64,000 nucleotides of DNA from Fructobacillus apis (lineage in GTDB: Bacteria; Bacillota; Bacilli; Lactobacillales; Lactobacillaceae): NCBI RefSeq assembly GCF_023893635.1, contig NZ_JAMWYK010000003.1:1-64000 (forward strand), read 5' to 3'. A program made the position numbers and the translations under genes. This document shows positions 44,838-54,985 of the stretch, piece after piece (position 1 is the first letter of the stretch; every line of letters starts with the position of its first letter). The notes beneath the pieces are model-generated. The model was not told the origin of the DNA. It saw nothing but the letters and a program-made list of their open reading frames with translations, and did no database searches.

Positions 44838-46329
44838 GATTGTCCCCCTTTTTGATTTCGGCTAAGAGCTTTTGCCAGCTCTTTTGAACTTTGCTGAGTC
44901 CATAGGCTTTAACGCTTTTAAAAGCACCTTCTTGCAGGTCGGCTAGTTGAGCTCGCGCTTCCAGCAGGGCCTGTACCATCCCCGAAACATTGGCCTCTCG
45001 ATTCTCCTCATCTTTGGAAAACGCAACCAAAAGGCCGTTTTTTCCACTGTCGATGAGTTCCTTGGCGCCGTACTCGTTAGCATAGGTCACCACTGGAAGG
45101 CCAGCGTTCATGGCCTCCAGGTAGGTCAGACCAAATCCTTCGGAGTAAGAGGCTGAAACGTAGCAATCGTATTCGGCAAAGTCGTCTTCCAGGTTATCAG
45201 AGACACCGGCAAAGACGACCTCTTCTTGAAGTCCGGCCTTTTCAACCTGCCCTTCCAAGGCTTCCTTTTCAGGGCCGCGACCGAAGATGGTCAGTTTGGC
45301 GGCAACTTCTTGATCTTTCAGTTTGGCCACCACATCGATCAACTGGTCGATGTGCTTTTCCTGGTGCAGGCGCGAAGCCGTGACGAGGTGAAGCGGATCC
45401 GTTTCAAAACGAGGTCTTGAGTATACTAACTGGTCAGTTGGCCGGTCTACTTGGTCTGCCACAAAGCCGACCGGTAGCGCAGCCACCAAGTTTTCCGCCC
45501 GCGTTTTGCCCAGGCGCTCGCCCAGATCCTCTTTCAGGTCAGCAGCCTGACGCTTCGTGGCCACGACGATCTTGTCGTAGGCATCCGCGTGGTCCAGAAC
45601 AAACTGGTAGAACTGGTTGAAAACCTGACGGCCGCCCACCTGTTCAACCCGGTGCCCGGCGTGGATGACGGAGACGAGTCGGTTGTCCGCCCCCTCTTGC
45701 TTTTTTTGAACCAGGTACTCGTCGTAGTCCCGTTCGCGGTCCAAGAAGTAGGTGGCGGGTCCGAAGGCCTTCTCGAGGGCGCCCATGAAGAAGGACAAGA
45801 GCTCGTAGAAGTTCTGGAAGTAGTAATCCTGCCCGCAGAAGTTCTCGAGGTGGATGGCAACCATCACCTTGTCGTCCAGCAAGCGGTCGTAGGACCAGCT
45901 CAAACGACGGTCACCACGGCTCAGCTCGACCTGAGCGTCAGAGACGAGGTAGAGCTTCTTGTCCTCACGGTAAACCTTTTCCTTGCGGCGCACGATGGTG
46001 TACCCACCCGTCGCCTGTTCGGTGACGGTGCGGTTGGTCTGCGTGAAGTCCTTGACGACTTCGCGCTTGTAGTCTGCTCTTTCTGTTCCAGTCAGACCCG
46101 ACCGTAAATACTGGTCGGGATCATCGGCCATGGCCCAGTCGTACAGGTTTAACACCTGCTCTTCCTTCAAGTCGAAGAGCGCCATGTGCTCGTGGAGTTT
46201 CGGCAAGAGCGCGGAGTAAACCAACTTGACCGGTTCACCAATCCCTTGGAAGGCTTTCATTCGGTAGAACTGCGCATGTTCCACACCGGAGTTGCTGTCG
46301 TAGAGGCCGCTATTTAAAAAGATGTTCAT
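44818..46329 (-). CDS. gtfA: GtfA-type O-GlcNAc transferase of the accessory-Sec system
   Basis: A 503-residue GT4-family glycosyltransferase. The N-terminal MNIFLNSGLYDSNSGVEHAQ and the C-terminal nucleotide-sugar region, with TIFGRGPEKEAL, and the E-x7-E segment EGFGLTYLEAMNAGLPVV near 400, match GtfA (Gtf1), which adds GlcNAc to serine/threonine of exported adhesins together with GtfB. It has an AAAGGAGG site, and it heads the operon gtfA-gtfB-asp1-asp2-asp3. The interval behind pta is only 104 bases, with no strong terminator. Confidence 0.87.
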   Translation of the reverse strand: MNIFLNSGLYDSNSGVEHAQFYRMKAFQGIGEPVKLVYSALLPKLHEHMALFDLKEEQVLNLYDWAMADDPDQYLRSGLTGTERADYKREVVKDFTQTNRTVTEQATGGYTIVRRKEKVYREDKKLYLVSDAQVELSRGDRRLSWSYDRLLDDKVMVAIHLENFCGQDYYFQNFYELLSFFMGALEKAFGPATYFLDRERDYDEYLVQKKQEGADNRLVSVIHAGHRVEQVGGRQVFNQFYQFVLDHADAYDKIVVATKRQAADLKEDLGERLGKTRAENLVAALPVGFVADQVDRPTDQLVYSRPRFETDPLHLVTASRLHQEKHIDQLIDVVAKLKDQEVAAKLTIFGRGPEKEALEGQVEKAGLQEEVVFAGVSDNLEDDFAEYDCYVSASYSEGFGLTYLEAMNAGLPVVTYANEYGAKELIDSGKNGLLVAFSKDEENREANVSGMVQALLEARAQLADLQEGAFKSVKAYGLSKVQKSWQKLLAEIKKGDNHANSVD

Positions 46330-46433
46330 GAAGGGCCTCCTTTCGTCAGGTCCGGGTGTCTGCTGGGATTAAAAGCCCCACCGTGCTTTAATCGACGCTC
46401 AAAAGAAACGGCGCGCCGAGCTTTAACCGTTGC

Positions 46434-47429
46434 TTAGGCTTCCTTTTGTTCCAAGGCTTGCACGGCCGTGATGATGGCCACCTTGTAAACGTCTTCTTCT
46501 GAACAACCACGTGAGAGGTCAGAAACCGGCTTGGCCAACCCTTGGAGGATTGGCCCCATGGCTTCGAAGTCCCCGAGGCGTTGGGCAATCTTGTAACCGA
46601 TGTTTCCGGCTTCCAAACTAGGGAAGACGAAGACGTTGGCGTGGCCGGCAACCTTTGATTCGGGTGCCTTGGCAGCACCAACACTTTCAACGAAGGCGGC
46701 GTCGAACTGCAATTCACCGTCGATCGAATCGGCTAATTCAGGCGCCATTTCCTTGGCCAACTTGGTTGCTTCTGCGACCTTGTCGACCATTTCACCCTTG
46801 GCTGAGCCCTTCGTTGAGAAGGAAAGCATGGCGATCTTAGGATCAACGCCGAAGGCCTTGGCGGTCTTGGCGGATTGGATGGCAACCGTGGCCATCGTTT
46901 CGGCGTCCAATTCGATGTTAATGGCACAGTCAGCAAAGACGTAGCGTTGGTCGCCCTTTTGCAAGAAGAAGGCACCGGAGATGCGCTTTGAACCCGGTTC
47001 CGTCTTGATCAACTGCAAGGCGGGGCGCACAGTGTCTCCGGTTGCGTGGGCGGCACCGGAAACCATTCCGTCGGCCTGGCCCATTTGAACCATCATCGTT
47101 CCGAAGTAGTTCACGTTTTGAAGCCACTTTGCGGCCGTTTCTTCGTCGGTCTTGCCGTTGCGGCGTTCAACCAAGGCGGCGACCATTTCGGCCTTCTTGC
47201 CTTCGTCAACCGTCGCTGGGTTGATGACCGTGAGGGCGTCCGTTGAAACGCCAACTTCAGCCGCCGTTTCAGCAATCGCTTTTTCGTCACCAAGGACCGT
47301 CGCCTGAATCAATTGATCTTCGACCAAGCGAACAACGGCCTTCAAGACGCGGGGGTCATCCCCTTCCGGGAAGACCAGGTGAAGGTCTTGTCCTGCAACT
47401 TTGTTTTTCAATTCATCAAATAATGCCAT
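46434..47429 (-). CDS. pta: Phosphate acetyltransferase
   Basis: A 331-residue enzyme with HLVFPEGDDPRVLKA at the N-terminus, GMVSGAAHATGDTVRPALQ near 120, MLSFSTKGSAKGEM near 200, and the C-terminal FVFPSLEAGNIGYKIAQRL. It interconverts acetyl-CoA and acetyl phosphate and, in heterofermentative lactic acid bacteria, feeds the ethanol branch. It is followed by gtfA in the same direction; whether they are co-transcribed is unclear. Confidence 0.94.
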   Translation of the reverse strand: MALFDELKNKVAGQDLHLVFPEGDDPRVLKAVVRLVEDQLIQATVLGDEKAIAETAAEVGVSTDALTVINPATVDEGKKAEMVAALVERRNGKTDEETAAKWLQNVNYFGTMMVQMGQADGMVSGAAHATGDTVRPALQLIKTEPGSKRISGAFFLQKGDQRYVFADCAINIELDAETMATVAIQSAKTAKAFGVDPKIAMLSFSTKGSAKGEMVDKVAEATKLAKEMAPELADSIDGELQFDAAFVESVGAAKAPESKVAGHANVFVFPSLEAGNIGYKIAQRLGDFEAMGPILQGLAKPVSDLSRGCSEEDVYKVAIITAVQALEQKEA

Positions 47430-47595
47430 GTGAGGCTCCTTCTCATTAAAATCTCTTTTTTATACCTTAAAAGTATAACAAAAATCGGGTGCTTACCGGG
47501 CGAACTGGCCCGCTGAATTCATGTGCTGATCAACGATTTCAAAAAAGCGTCGACGCCCTTGCTCAGCCGATTAACCATTCGCCTGTCAGCTTTCC

Positions 47596-48270
47596 TTAGC
47601 TCAACCAGTCAATCGGGTCTTCGCCCTGTGATTCTAAGAAGGCGTTGGCGCGGGAAAAAGGCTTGGAGCCGAAGAAGCCGCGGTAGGCGGAAAGCGGGCT
47701 CGGGTGAACGGATTCGATGACGAGGTGTTTGTTCTCGTCGATGAGCTTCTTCTTGTCCTGAGCGGACTTGCCCCAGAGGATGAAGACCTTGGGACGGGAA
47801 TCTTCGGCGGCTGCTTTAATGACGGCGTCGGTGAGCGTTTCCCAGATTTGACCCTTGTGGCTGTTGGCCGAGGAGTCCTTGACGGTCAGGACAGCGTTTA
47901 GAAGCAGTACCCCTTGCTCGGACCAGGAGGTGAGGTCTTGGCCCATGCGGATGGAACCGAGATCTTCGCCGACCTCCTGGAGGATGTTACGCAGGGAGGG
48001 CGGGGTTTTCATGCCGTCGGGAACGGAGAAGGAAAGACCTTGTGCCTGACCGGGTTGGTGGTAGGGATCCTGACCTAGGATGACGACCTTGCACTGGTCC
48101 AGCGGGCAGGACTGGAGGGCCTTGAAGACGTTCTCGCGCGCGGGATAGGTTGGCGTGGCATCCGCATAGATTTTGTCTAAAAAGAGTTGAACATTTTCTT
48201 GGTATTCATCGGGCAAGAGCGGGGCCAACGCGGGGTCCCAACTGGATTGCGTGAGGTGAAATGGGGGCAT
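47596..48270 (-). CDS. ung: Uracil-DNA glycosylase
   Basis: A 224-residue family 1 UDG with the water-activating loop GQDPYHQPGQAQGLSFSV near 67, VLLLNAVLTV near 122, and the C-terminal HPSPLSAYRGFFGSKPF leucine-loop region. It removes uracil from DNA. Complete in length. Confidence 0.93.
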   Translation of the reverse strand: MPPFHLTQSSWDPALAPLLPDEYQENVQLFLDKIYADATPTYPARENVFKALQSCPLDQCKVVILGQDPYHQPGQAQGLSFSVPDGMKTPPSLRNILQEVGEDLGSIRMGQDLTSWSEQGVLLLNAVLTVKDSSANSHKGQIWETLTDAVIKAAAEDSRPKVFILWGKSAQDKKKLIDENKHLVIESVHPSPLSAYRGFFGSKPFSRANAFLESQGEDPIDWLS

Positions 48271-48351
48271 GGTATACCACTCCTAGAGAGCCTTTTCTTA
48301 CTACTTTACCAGAGGACCGTGTCGAAACAATGACAAGAAGGGAATTTTTTT

Positions 48352-49086
48352 GTGATAACAAAAGAGGATTTTTTTCAGCTGAAAAAACGCTACGCTTCCG
48401 AACCGGAACTTTTGGCAAAAACGACAACGATTGAGGGCGTCCTCGCGGGGCTGGCTAATCGCCAATTGCCCAGTCACGACCTGCCTCGAGTCGACTATTC
48501 GGCAGACGAGTTGATGCGCCATCCCGAGTGGCTGCCCTTCGACGAGGTCATGTCGGACCTGCGGGAGACCATGGTGAACGAGCACGGGATTTGGTTCTTG
48601 CCAAACCAAGACTTCCTGGCCGACTTGAAGACCCACTTGAAGGGCCGCGAACTCGTCGAGCTCTGTGCGGGAAACGCCGCCTTGTCGGCCGGTCTCCAGG
48701 TCATCGGCGTGGACGCTAAGCCCGTTGACACACTCGACTGGGTTGGCCAGGACATCGAAGTGCCGAGTCCGTGGACGACCGTCGAAAAGGCCTCGGCCGA
48801 CGAAGCGGTCCGTGAGGAAATCCAGCTCGTTCAAAACGGTGACAAGGACGCCCTCCCCGTCTTCTTGATGGCCTGGGTTCCAAACGGAAACGAGGTCGAC
48901 TGGCAGATTCTGCAGGACCTGCGCGAATCCGGCCTTCCCTTCGAACTAATCGTGATTGGCGAAGAGAACGGCGCGACGAACTCGAAAAAATTTTGGCAGA
49001 ACGCCGAGTACAGCCTACCGGACGGGCTCAACCAAAACTACCACAGCTTCGACTCTTTCAAAGACGCCGTCTACAGCGCCAATTAA
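48352..49086 (+). CDS. Methyltransferase-like hypothetical protein
   Basis: A 244-residue protein. The segment LVELCAGNAALSAGLQVIGVD (residues 101-121) resembles a SAM-binding motif I, followed by a beta-alpha run ending in VFLMAWVPNGNEVDW (about 167-181). N- and C-terminal parts are not familiar. I take GTG at 48352, eight bases behind AAGAAGGGA. No membrane or signal segment. It probably modifies a small molecule or RNA, but the motif is imperfect (Cys and Asn in place of Gly-x-Gly) so SAM binding is not certain. Confidence 0.6.
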   Translation: MITKEDFFQLKKRYASEPELLAKTTTIEGVLAGLANRQLPSHDLPRVDYSADELMRHPEWLPFDEVMSDLRETMVNEHGIWFLPNQDFLADLKTHLKGRELVELCAGNAALSAGLQVIGVDAKPVDTLDWVGQDIEVPSPWTTVEKASADEAVREEIQLVQNGDKDALPVFLMAWVPNGNEVDWQILQDLRESGLPFELIVIGEENGATNSKKFWQNAEYSLPDGLNQNYHSFDSFKDAVYSAN

Positions 49087-49093
49087 GTCGTAA

Positions 49094-49130
49094 TAAAAAA
49101 AGAACCCCAGGATTGGGGTTCTTTTTGTTT
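49094..49130. terminator. Bidirectional terminator
   Basis: AAAGAACCCCA / TGGGGTTCTTT stem with a short loop, A-run and T-run, between convergent genes. Confidence 0.9.
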
Positions 49131-49139
49131 TCATAAAAT

Positions 49140-50591
49140 TTACAGAATCGGTGAAAGCAAGCGTGAAGCGTACTGCTTGAAAATCATCCAGCGTGATTGC
49201 TTTTCAAAGCCTTCGACCGTCTGCAGCTTCGACTGCTTCATGTCGTGCTCGTAGCGTTCGGCCAGCGTTTCAACCACGTCCTTGTCGTACAAGAAGGCGT
49301 TCACCTCGAAGTTCAGCTTGAAGGAGCGGAAATCGAAGTTGGCCGACCCGACCGAGGCGAGGTGGTCGTCCACGACCATCGTCTTGGCGTGGAGGAAGCC
49401 GTTCTGGTAGGTGTAGACCTTGATGCCGTCCTTAGCCAGCTGCCAGGCGAAGTACTGCGTGGCGCGGTAGACGAACATGTGGTCCGGCATACAAGGAATC
49501 ATGATGCGAACGTCGACACCGGAGTTGGCAGCGATACGGAGCGCATCAATCGTGGAATCGTCTGGAATCAAGTAGGGCGTCTGAATCCAGCAGCGTTTTT
49601 TGGCCAGCTGAATCAGGCGGATGTACCCCATCTTGATTTGCTCGTCGTCGGAATCGGGTCCGGAGGTGACGATTTGCATGTTGGTGTCACCTTGGCGTGC
49701 CTCCTCCAAATCGGGGAAGTAGAGACGCTTGGTGACGGCCATCCGTTCTTTGACGGCTGACGCGTTCCAGTCCAAAAGGAAGTGGGCCTGGAGGTAGTAG
49801 ACGGCAGAACCGCTCACCTTCAGGTGCGTGTCACGCCAGTGGCCGAACTTCTTCTTGCGACCGAGGTACTGGTCACCGATGTTGAAGCCGCCGACAAAGC
49901 CGACGCGACCGTCGACGACGACAATCTTGCGGTGATCACGGAAGTTCAGCTGGAAGTTGATGAGGTTGAAGCGGCGGTGAAGGAAGGAACTGGCATGCCC
50001 ACCGACGTCCTTTAAGGGCTTGAAAAAACGGCCCGTCGTACCGACGGAGCCTAAGGAGTCGTACAGCACGTGAACGTCCACGCCCGCCTTGGCACGCTCC
50101 ACCAAAATGTCGCGTATCTCACATCCAAGCTCGTCGCCGTAAAAGGTGTAAAACTCGATGTTGATGGTTTCCTTAGCGGAACGCAGGGTTTCCTTCAGCT
50201 CTTCGAAGAAACGTTGGCCGGACGTCAGCACCTTCACGTTATTGTTCGTGGCGAGCGGCGTCTGGTTGATCCGTTGGAAGAGCGTGATTAAGGAACGGGC
50301 GGACCTGGAAAGCGCGTCAGCGCGTTTTTCCAGTGAAGGCCCAGGCCCCTCCTTGACCAGTCGTTGAATCAAGTTTTCCATCTCCGACGCGTCCTGGTCC
50401 ATATACGCAAAAAGCCGCCGGTGAGGCAGCTTTCGTCCCGCAAAGGAGTACAGGATAAAGCCGATGACGGGCAGGAACAACAGTAAGAGTATCCATGCCC
50501 ATGTCGCGGCGATATCGCGTGGTTCGCGGAAGACGGTCAAAATGGCCAGTACGGAATTAATAACGATGATAACCGTAAAGATGTTGTCCAT
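49140..50591 (-). CDS. cls: Cardiolipin synthase
   Basis: A 483-residue phospholipase-D family enzyme. Two N-terminal membrane segments (about 3-20 and 30-50) are followed by the duplicated HxK motifs FRDHRKIVVVDG near 218 and FLHAKTMVVDDH near 400. It condenses phosphatidylglycerol molecules into cardiolipin. The ATG at 50591 lies eight bases after AGGGAG and is preferred to the ATG at 50615. Confidence 0.93.
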   Translation of the reverse strand: MDNIFTVIIVINSVLAILTVFREPRDIAATWAWILLLLFLPVIGFILYSFAGRKLPHRRLFAYMDQDASEMENLIQRLVKEGPGPSLEKRADALSRSARSLITLFQRINQTPLATNNNVKVLTSGQRFFEELKETLRSAKETINIEFYTFYGDELGCEIRDILVERAKAGVDVHVLYDSLGSVGTTGRFFKPLKDVGGHASSFLHRRFNLINFQLNFRDHRKIVVVDGRVGFVGGFNIGDQYLGRKKKFGHWRDTHLKVSGSAVYYLQAHFLLDWNASAVKERMAVTKRLYFPDLEEARQGDTNMQIVTSGPDSDDEQIKMGYIRLIQLAKKRCWIQTPYLIPDDSTIDALRIAANSGVDVRIMIPCMPDHMFVYRATQYFAWQLAKDGIKVYTYQNGFLHAKTMVVDDHLASVGSANFDFRSFKLNFEVNAFLYDKDVVETLAERYEHDMKQSKLQTVEGFEKQSRWMIFKQYASRLLSPIL

Positions 50592-50624
50592 TCTGCCGCT
50601 CCCTAAAACGTTCAATCCTTTTGA

Positions 50625-51158
50625 TTAGTATTCCATCAATGCCAAGAATGGCACTTCGCCGGCTTCCATGATCTTTTCACGACCATGCAAGTCCTCGAGT
50701 TCGATGATGAAGGCCACACCTGCGACCACCCCACCGAGCTCTTCAATAATTTGACGCGTGGCGTTAATCGTACCACCCGTTGCCAACAAGTCATCAACGA
50801 TCAACACGCGTTGACCCGGCTTGATGGCGTCTTCGTGGATTTCAAGCGTGTTCACGCCACCGTATTCCAACGTGTAAGACGCGGAAACGGCCTTCCGTGG
50901 CAACTTTCCAACCTTACGGGCTGGCACGAAGCCGATGCCCATTGAGTAGGCCAATGGTGATCCCACAATGAAGCCACGTGATTCGGGACCCGCAATCAAA
51001 TCGACGTCCAAGTGTTCGGCAAAGTCAACGATTTGGTTAATGGCTTCCTTGTAAGCTTTTCCATCCCCCATTAAAGGTGAAATGTCACGGAAAGTGACGC
51101 CTGGTTCAGGATAATCCTGAACGGAAGCCACGTAGTCATGTAAATCAATCTTAGTCAT
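50625..51158 (-). CDS. apt: Adenine phosphoribosyltransferase
   Basis: A 177-residue purine salvage enzyme with [14 protein letters not shown] near 23, [15 protein letters not shown] near 57 and the PRPP loop [13 protein letters not shown] near 117. It converts adenine and PRPP to AMP. It follows recJ by 20 bases in the same direction, the typical recJ-apt arrangement of Firmicutes. Confidence 0.94.
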   Translation of the reverse strand: MTKIDLHDYVASVQDYPEPGVTFRDISPLMGDGKAYKEAINQIVDFAEHLDVDLIAGPESRGFIVGSPLAYSMGIGFVPARKVGKLPRKAVSASYTLEYGGVNTLEIHEDAIKPGQRVLIVDDLLATGGTINATRQIIEELGGVVAGVAFIIELEDLHGREKIMEAGEVPFLALMEY

Positions 51159-51178
51159 AGTGTTTCCTTCTAACCGGT

Positions 51179-53272
51179 TTAACCGGCAAAATAACGCTGG
51201 TATGTCCTTGACTCAGACAGCGCCTTTTTTTGCGCTTGTTTAATGCAAAGGACGCGTCCAGCTTCCATTTTAACAAATCCGAGGTCCAAAAAGACCTGAA
51301 TCATCAATTTAAATTGTTGTTCTTCGATTTTCACTTCCAAAAGCACCTGCTTCAGGTTGTCCACCAAGTTCATTTCCTGGTGAACGTAGAGGTACTTGTA
51401 GACCTGGGCGAACTCGGCCTGACTGGCCTGAAGCACCCGGCTTTTGCCGCTAGCGGCTGGGTTGGCCTTATTCGCCTTTTTGCCGTTCCCAGCATTGGCG
51501 TTGCCGGCAGCCTGTTGACCAGTAGCCTGTACGCCCTGTCCAGCAGCGCTCGTGTTCGCACCACCTGCTGGGAATGCAACGTCTTCCAACAGCAGTTGCA
51601 GGCGCGTGCGTCCGGCAAAGGTGTTCACACCCAACTTACCGGCCATGTCGGCCTGCTTTTGACCTTCGCCTTCCGCCGCTAGTTCGGCGTTGTTGAAAAC
51701 TAAGGCCTCGACCGGCCCTTGTCCCCCGTTGAAGGCGAGCTTCAGGTGCTGCTTTTCCTTCCCCATCGTGGACGTGGCGGTCAAAGCAACCCGCTTCAAG
51801 CCAAGGATTGGCTGGCTGTTGCCCTGGCCGAAGGGTTCCAAGACTTCCAACTGTTCGTAGAAGTCCTTAGTCAACATCCCCGGGTCCACCATCAATGAGA
51901 CGGCGAGTGGTTCGGCTTCAAAAGTCAGACCCGACCCCGCTTCCTTTACCCGCTTCCGGACCGTCTCGAGTTTGTCTTCCTCGATGGCAATCCCAAGAGC
52001 GCCCGCATGGCCTCCATAAGACGCGTAATCGTCTTGGAAGTCTCCTAGGAAGGCATGCAGGTCAAAGTCGCCATAGGAACGTCCTGAGCCCTTATAGAGG
52101 CCATCCACGTGTGTGAGGGCGACAACGGGCTTGCAGACGACGTCCGTCAAGCGGGCCGCAACGATACCAAGGATACCCTGGTGCCAGTCCTCACCGGCAA
52201 CAAAGAGCAAGGGTTGGTCGGCCATCTCAGGCGAGAGCGCCTGTTCCTTCGCTTCCTTGAAGACCTTGTCTGAAATCTCGCGGCGTTGGTCGTTGATTTC
52301 TTCGACCTGCTTGGCGAGTACCTTGGCCTCGTCTGGGTCCTTTGTCATCAGCAACTTCAGTCCAAGCGATCCATCCCCCAAACGACCGATGGCGTTCAGA
52401 CGGGGTGCCAGCTTGAAGCCGACGGTCTCCGCTAAGACGCGGTCGCCGGCCTGGTGCTTGGCCCCTTTCAAGAGGGCCGCGATTCCAGGCCGTGGGTTGT
52501 TTTCAATCTCTTTCAATCCCCAGGTCACAAAGGCCCGGTTCTCATCGGTCAAAGACACGACGTCGGCGATGGCGCCCATGGCAACCAGGTCAAAGAACTC
52601 GATTGGCAAATCAGACAAATCCTCGGCGGGCATGCCGTCTTGCAGGACGGCCTGGGCCACCTTGAAGGCAACCCCGGCTCCGGACAAATCGCCAAATCCG
52701 TACTTTCCTTCTGGATGTCTTGGGTGCACAACGGCAACTGCGTCGGGCAGTTCGTCGGGCAAGGCGTGGTGGTCGGTCACGACCACGTCGACGCCCTGTT
52801 CCTTGGCCCAGGCGATTGGCTCTTTTCCAGAAACCCCGTTGTCGACCGTGATGATCAACGTGGCGCCGGTCTCTTCAATCAAGCGCTTGTAGGTTTCCTG
52901 GTTGGGTCCGTAACCGTCGTTAAAACGGTTTGGAATATAAGGAACCACGTCGGCCCCAAGAGAGGTTAACGCTTCGGTCATGATCGTCGTGGACGTCAGA
53001 CCGTCGACGTCGTAATCCCCGTAGACCAGAATGGTCTCGCCGGAGAACACCCCTTCTTGGATTCGTTCGACCGCCTGGTCCATTTGGTAAAAGTCAGCTG
53101 GATCGTGCAACTGGTCAAAGCTTGGGTGCAGGAAGGCTTCCGCCTTCTTGACCGTGTCGATGCCCTTTTGCACCAAGAAGCCTGCCGTGACTGGCCCAAG
53201 ACCCAAGGGGTCTTTTAACGCCTGAATCTTTTGGCTATCCGGCTTTTCTTGTTCTTGCCACTTTCTACTCAT
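51179..53272 (-). CDS. recJ: Single-stranded-DNA exonuclease RecJ
   Basis: A 697-residue DHH-family exonuclease. Motifs are [13 protein letters not shown] near 85 (Asp ligands), [11 protein letters not shown] near 155, [15 protein letters not shown] near 340 and YGGHAGALG near 400. It degrades single-stranded DNA 5'-3' in repair and mismatch correction. The ATG at 53272 follows AAAGGAG. Between the OB-fold and the C-terminal region (about 555-610) there is a low-complexity insert rich in Gly, Ala, Asn and Lys. It overlaps the rnz stop by eight bases. Confidence 0.93.
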   Translation of the reverse strand: MSRKWQEQEKPDSQKIQALKDPLGLGPVTAGFLVQKGIDTVKKAEAFLHPSFDQLHDPADFYQMDQAVERIQEGVFSGETILVYGDYDVDGLTSTTIMTEALTSLGADVVPYIPNRFNDGYGPNQETYKRLIEETGATLIITVDNGVSGKEPIAWAKEQGVDVVVTDHHALPDELPDAVAVVHPRHPEGKYGFGDLSGAGVAFKVAQAVLQDGMPAEDLSDLPIEFFDLVAMGAIADVVSLTDENRAFVTWGLKEIENNPRPGIAALLKGAKHQAGDRVLAETVGFKLAPRLNAIGRLGDGSLGLKLLMTKDPDEAKVLAKQVEEINDQRREISDKVFKEAKEQALSPEMADQPLLFVAGEDWHQGILGIVAARLTDVVCKPVVALTHVDGLYKGSGRSYGDFDLHAFLGDFQDDYASYGGHAGALGIAIEEDKLETVRKRVKEAGSGLTFEAEPLAVSLMVDPGMLTKDFYEQLEVLEPFGQGNSQPILGLKRVALTATSTMGKEKQHLKLAFNGGQGPVEALVFNNAELAAEGEGQKQADMAGKLGVNTFAGRTRLQLLLEDVAFPAGGANTSAAGQGVQATGQQAAGNANAGNGKKANKANPAASGKSRVLQASQAEFAQVYKYLYVHQEMNLVDNLKQVLLEVKIEEQQFKLMIQVFLDLGFVKMEAGRVLCIKQAQKKALSESRTYQRYFAG

Positions 53273-54215
53273 GGGACTCCTTTGTAAATGGCACATCGAT
53301 GACGTCCATATCGCGGGCGACATAGGTGTTGTTGAAGAGTTTGTTGGCATCCGAGATGAACTTCTTCAAGAGTGGTCCGATGTAACGCGCTGAGATGTGC
53401 GTCAGAACCAACTTCTTCACGCCCATCTCCTGGGCCAACTTGGCGGCGTCACGGGTCGTTGAGTGACCGTGGGCGCGGGCCATCTTCCCCTCGTCCTTTG
53501 AGACACCGTACGTTGATTCGTGAACCAAAACGTCGGCGTCCTTGGCCAAAATCTTGGCTCCTTCGGTCGGCATCGTATCAAAGATGATGGCGATGACACG
53601 CCCTGGTTGGGCGGGTCCGAGGTAGTCTTTTCCGTTCACGGTGCGGCCGTCGGCCAAGGTCACCGTTTCACCAGCCTTCAACTGACCGTAGACGGGACCG
53701 GACGGAATGTTGTCGGCCTTCACCTTGTCAATCAAGAGCTCGCCGGCGTGTGGCTTTTCTTCCACGCGGAAGCCCCAGGCTTCCATCCGGTGACGGAGTG
53801 GTTCGGCCACAACCTTGAAGGTCTCGTCTTCAAAAATCGTTCCCGCTTCGATTTCAACGAAGTGAATCGGGTAAGACAGGTGCGTTTCGGATACACGAAG
53901 TGCCGTGTTCACAAAGGACTTCAAGCCCTTGGGACCGTAAATGGTCAACGGTTCGTTCTTGTCGGCGCCTTGGAAGGAACGGGAAGAAAGCAAACCAGGC
54001 AGGCCAAAGATGTGGTCACCGTGCAAGTGGGAGATGAAGATTTTTTCAATCTTGCGAGGACGAATGGTCGTCTTTAAGATTTGGTGCTGGGTGGCTTCCC
54101 CAACGTCAAAAAGCCAGACGGCGTTTCGCTCGTCTAGCAGTTTCATCGCAATGCTGGCTACGTTTCGAAATTTGGATGGCTGACCGGATCCGGTCCCTAA
54201 AAATTCTAATTCCAT
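53265..54215 (-). CDS. rnz: Ribonuclease Z
   Basis: A 316-residue metallo-beta-lactamase-fold RNase. [15 protein letters not shown] at the start, the metal motif [14 protein letters not shown] near 60, [25 protein letters not shown] near 212 and [13 protein letters not shown] near 247 are all present. It matures the 3' end of tRNAs that lack an encoded CCA, as do the two tRNA genes in this window. Confidence 0.94.
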   Translation of the reverse strand: MELEFLGTGSGQPSKFRNVASIAMKLLDERNAVWLFDVGEATQHQILKTTIRPRKIEKIFISHLHGDHIFGLPGLLSSRSFQGADKNEPLTIYGPKGLKSFVNTALRVSETHLSYPIHFVEIEAGTIFEDETFKVVAEPLRHRMEAWGFRVEEKPHAGELLIDKVKADNIPSGPVYGQLKAGETVTLADGRTVNGKDYLGPAQPGRVIAIIFDTMPTEGAKILAKDADVLVHESTYGVSKDEGKMARAHGHSTTRDAAKLAQEMGVKKLVLTHISARYIGPLLKKFISDANKLFNNTYVARDMDVIDVPFTKESHE

Positions 54216-54238
54216 CTTTCATCCCCCAAGAAGAAGCA

Positions 54239-54985
54239 CTAGTTCTTGTCGGCTTCTTCAGTCTTAATGTCGTCTAACAGGTCGCGTTCTTCCTTTGAGA
54301 ACTGACGGCCTTCTAATAAGTCAGGACGGCGCAGGTAGGTCTTACGCAAAGACTCCTTCAACCGCCATTCGGCAATCTTGCCGTGGTTACCGGAAATCAA
54401 CACATCCGGCACCTTCATTCCACGGAAGTCCGCGGGACGTGTGTACTGTGGGTACTCCAAGAGGTTGTCCTGGAAAGAATCACCAGAGGCTGATTCCCGG
54501 TTTCCCAAAACATCCGGCATGAAGCGCACGGTCGCGTCAATCATGACCATGGCCCCAAGTTCCCCACCGGTCAACACGTAGTCACCGAGTGAAAGCTCTT
54601 CGTCGACCAAGGTCTTGATGCGTTCGTCGTAACCCTCGTAGTGGCCACAGACAAAGGTCAAGTGGTCGTATTGGGCCAGGCGTTCGGCGTCGGTGTGGTC
54701 GAACTTCTTACCGGCTGGGTCCAAGAGCACCACGTGACCGGTCGTCTTGTCTGCTGACTTTTCCTTAACGGCTTCCATGGCGTCAAAGATGGGCTGTGGC
54801 GTGAGCAACATCCCCGCACCACCACCGAATGGGTAGTCATCCACGTTGTTGTGCTTGTTTGTTGTGTAGTCCCGGAAATCGGTCACATCAAAGTCCAAAG
54901 CGCCTCGGTCGATGGCCTTTCCGATGATGGACTGCTTCATTGGTGCAAACATGTCCGGGAATAGTGAGAGTACGTCGATTTTCAT
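54239..54985 (-). CDS. trmD: tRNA (guanine-N1-)-methyltransferase
   Basis: A 248-residue SPOUT methyltransferase with [29 protein letters not shown] near 54, [12 protein letters not shown] near 111 and the knot segment [14 protein letters not shown] near 138. It makes m1G37 in tRNAs. Its start shares bases with the rimM stop (TAATG). Confidence 0.95.
   Translation of the reverse strand: MKIDVLSLFPDMFAPMKQSIIGKAIDRGALDFDVTDFRDYTTNKHNNVDDYPFGGGAGMLLTPQPIFDAMEAVKEKSADKTTGHVVLLDPAGKKFDHTDAERLAQYDHLTFVCGHYEGYDERIKTLVDEELSLGDYVLTGGELGAMVMIDATVRFMPDVLGNRESASGDSFQDNLLEYPQYTRPADFRGMKVPDVLISGNHGKIAEWRLKESLRKTYLRRPDLLEGRQFSKEERDLLDDIKTEEADKN

Noticed and set aside
46330-46433. Terminator between pta and gtfA
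   Set aside because: Only a short CGGCGCGCCG palindrome with a broken T-run is present; too weak to call.
52113-52892. A 259-codon plus-strand frame opposite recJ
   Set aside because: Antisense to recJ, no ribosome-binding site, no recognisable domain.
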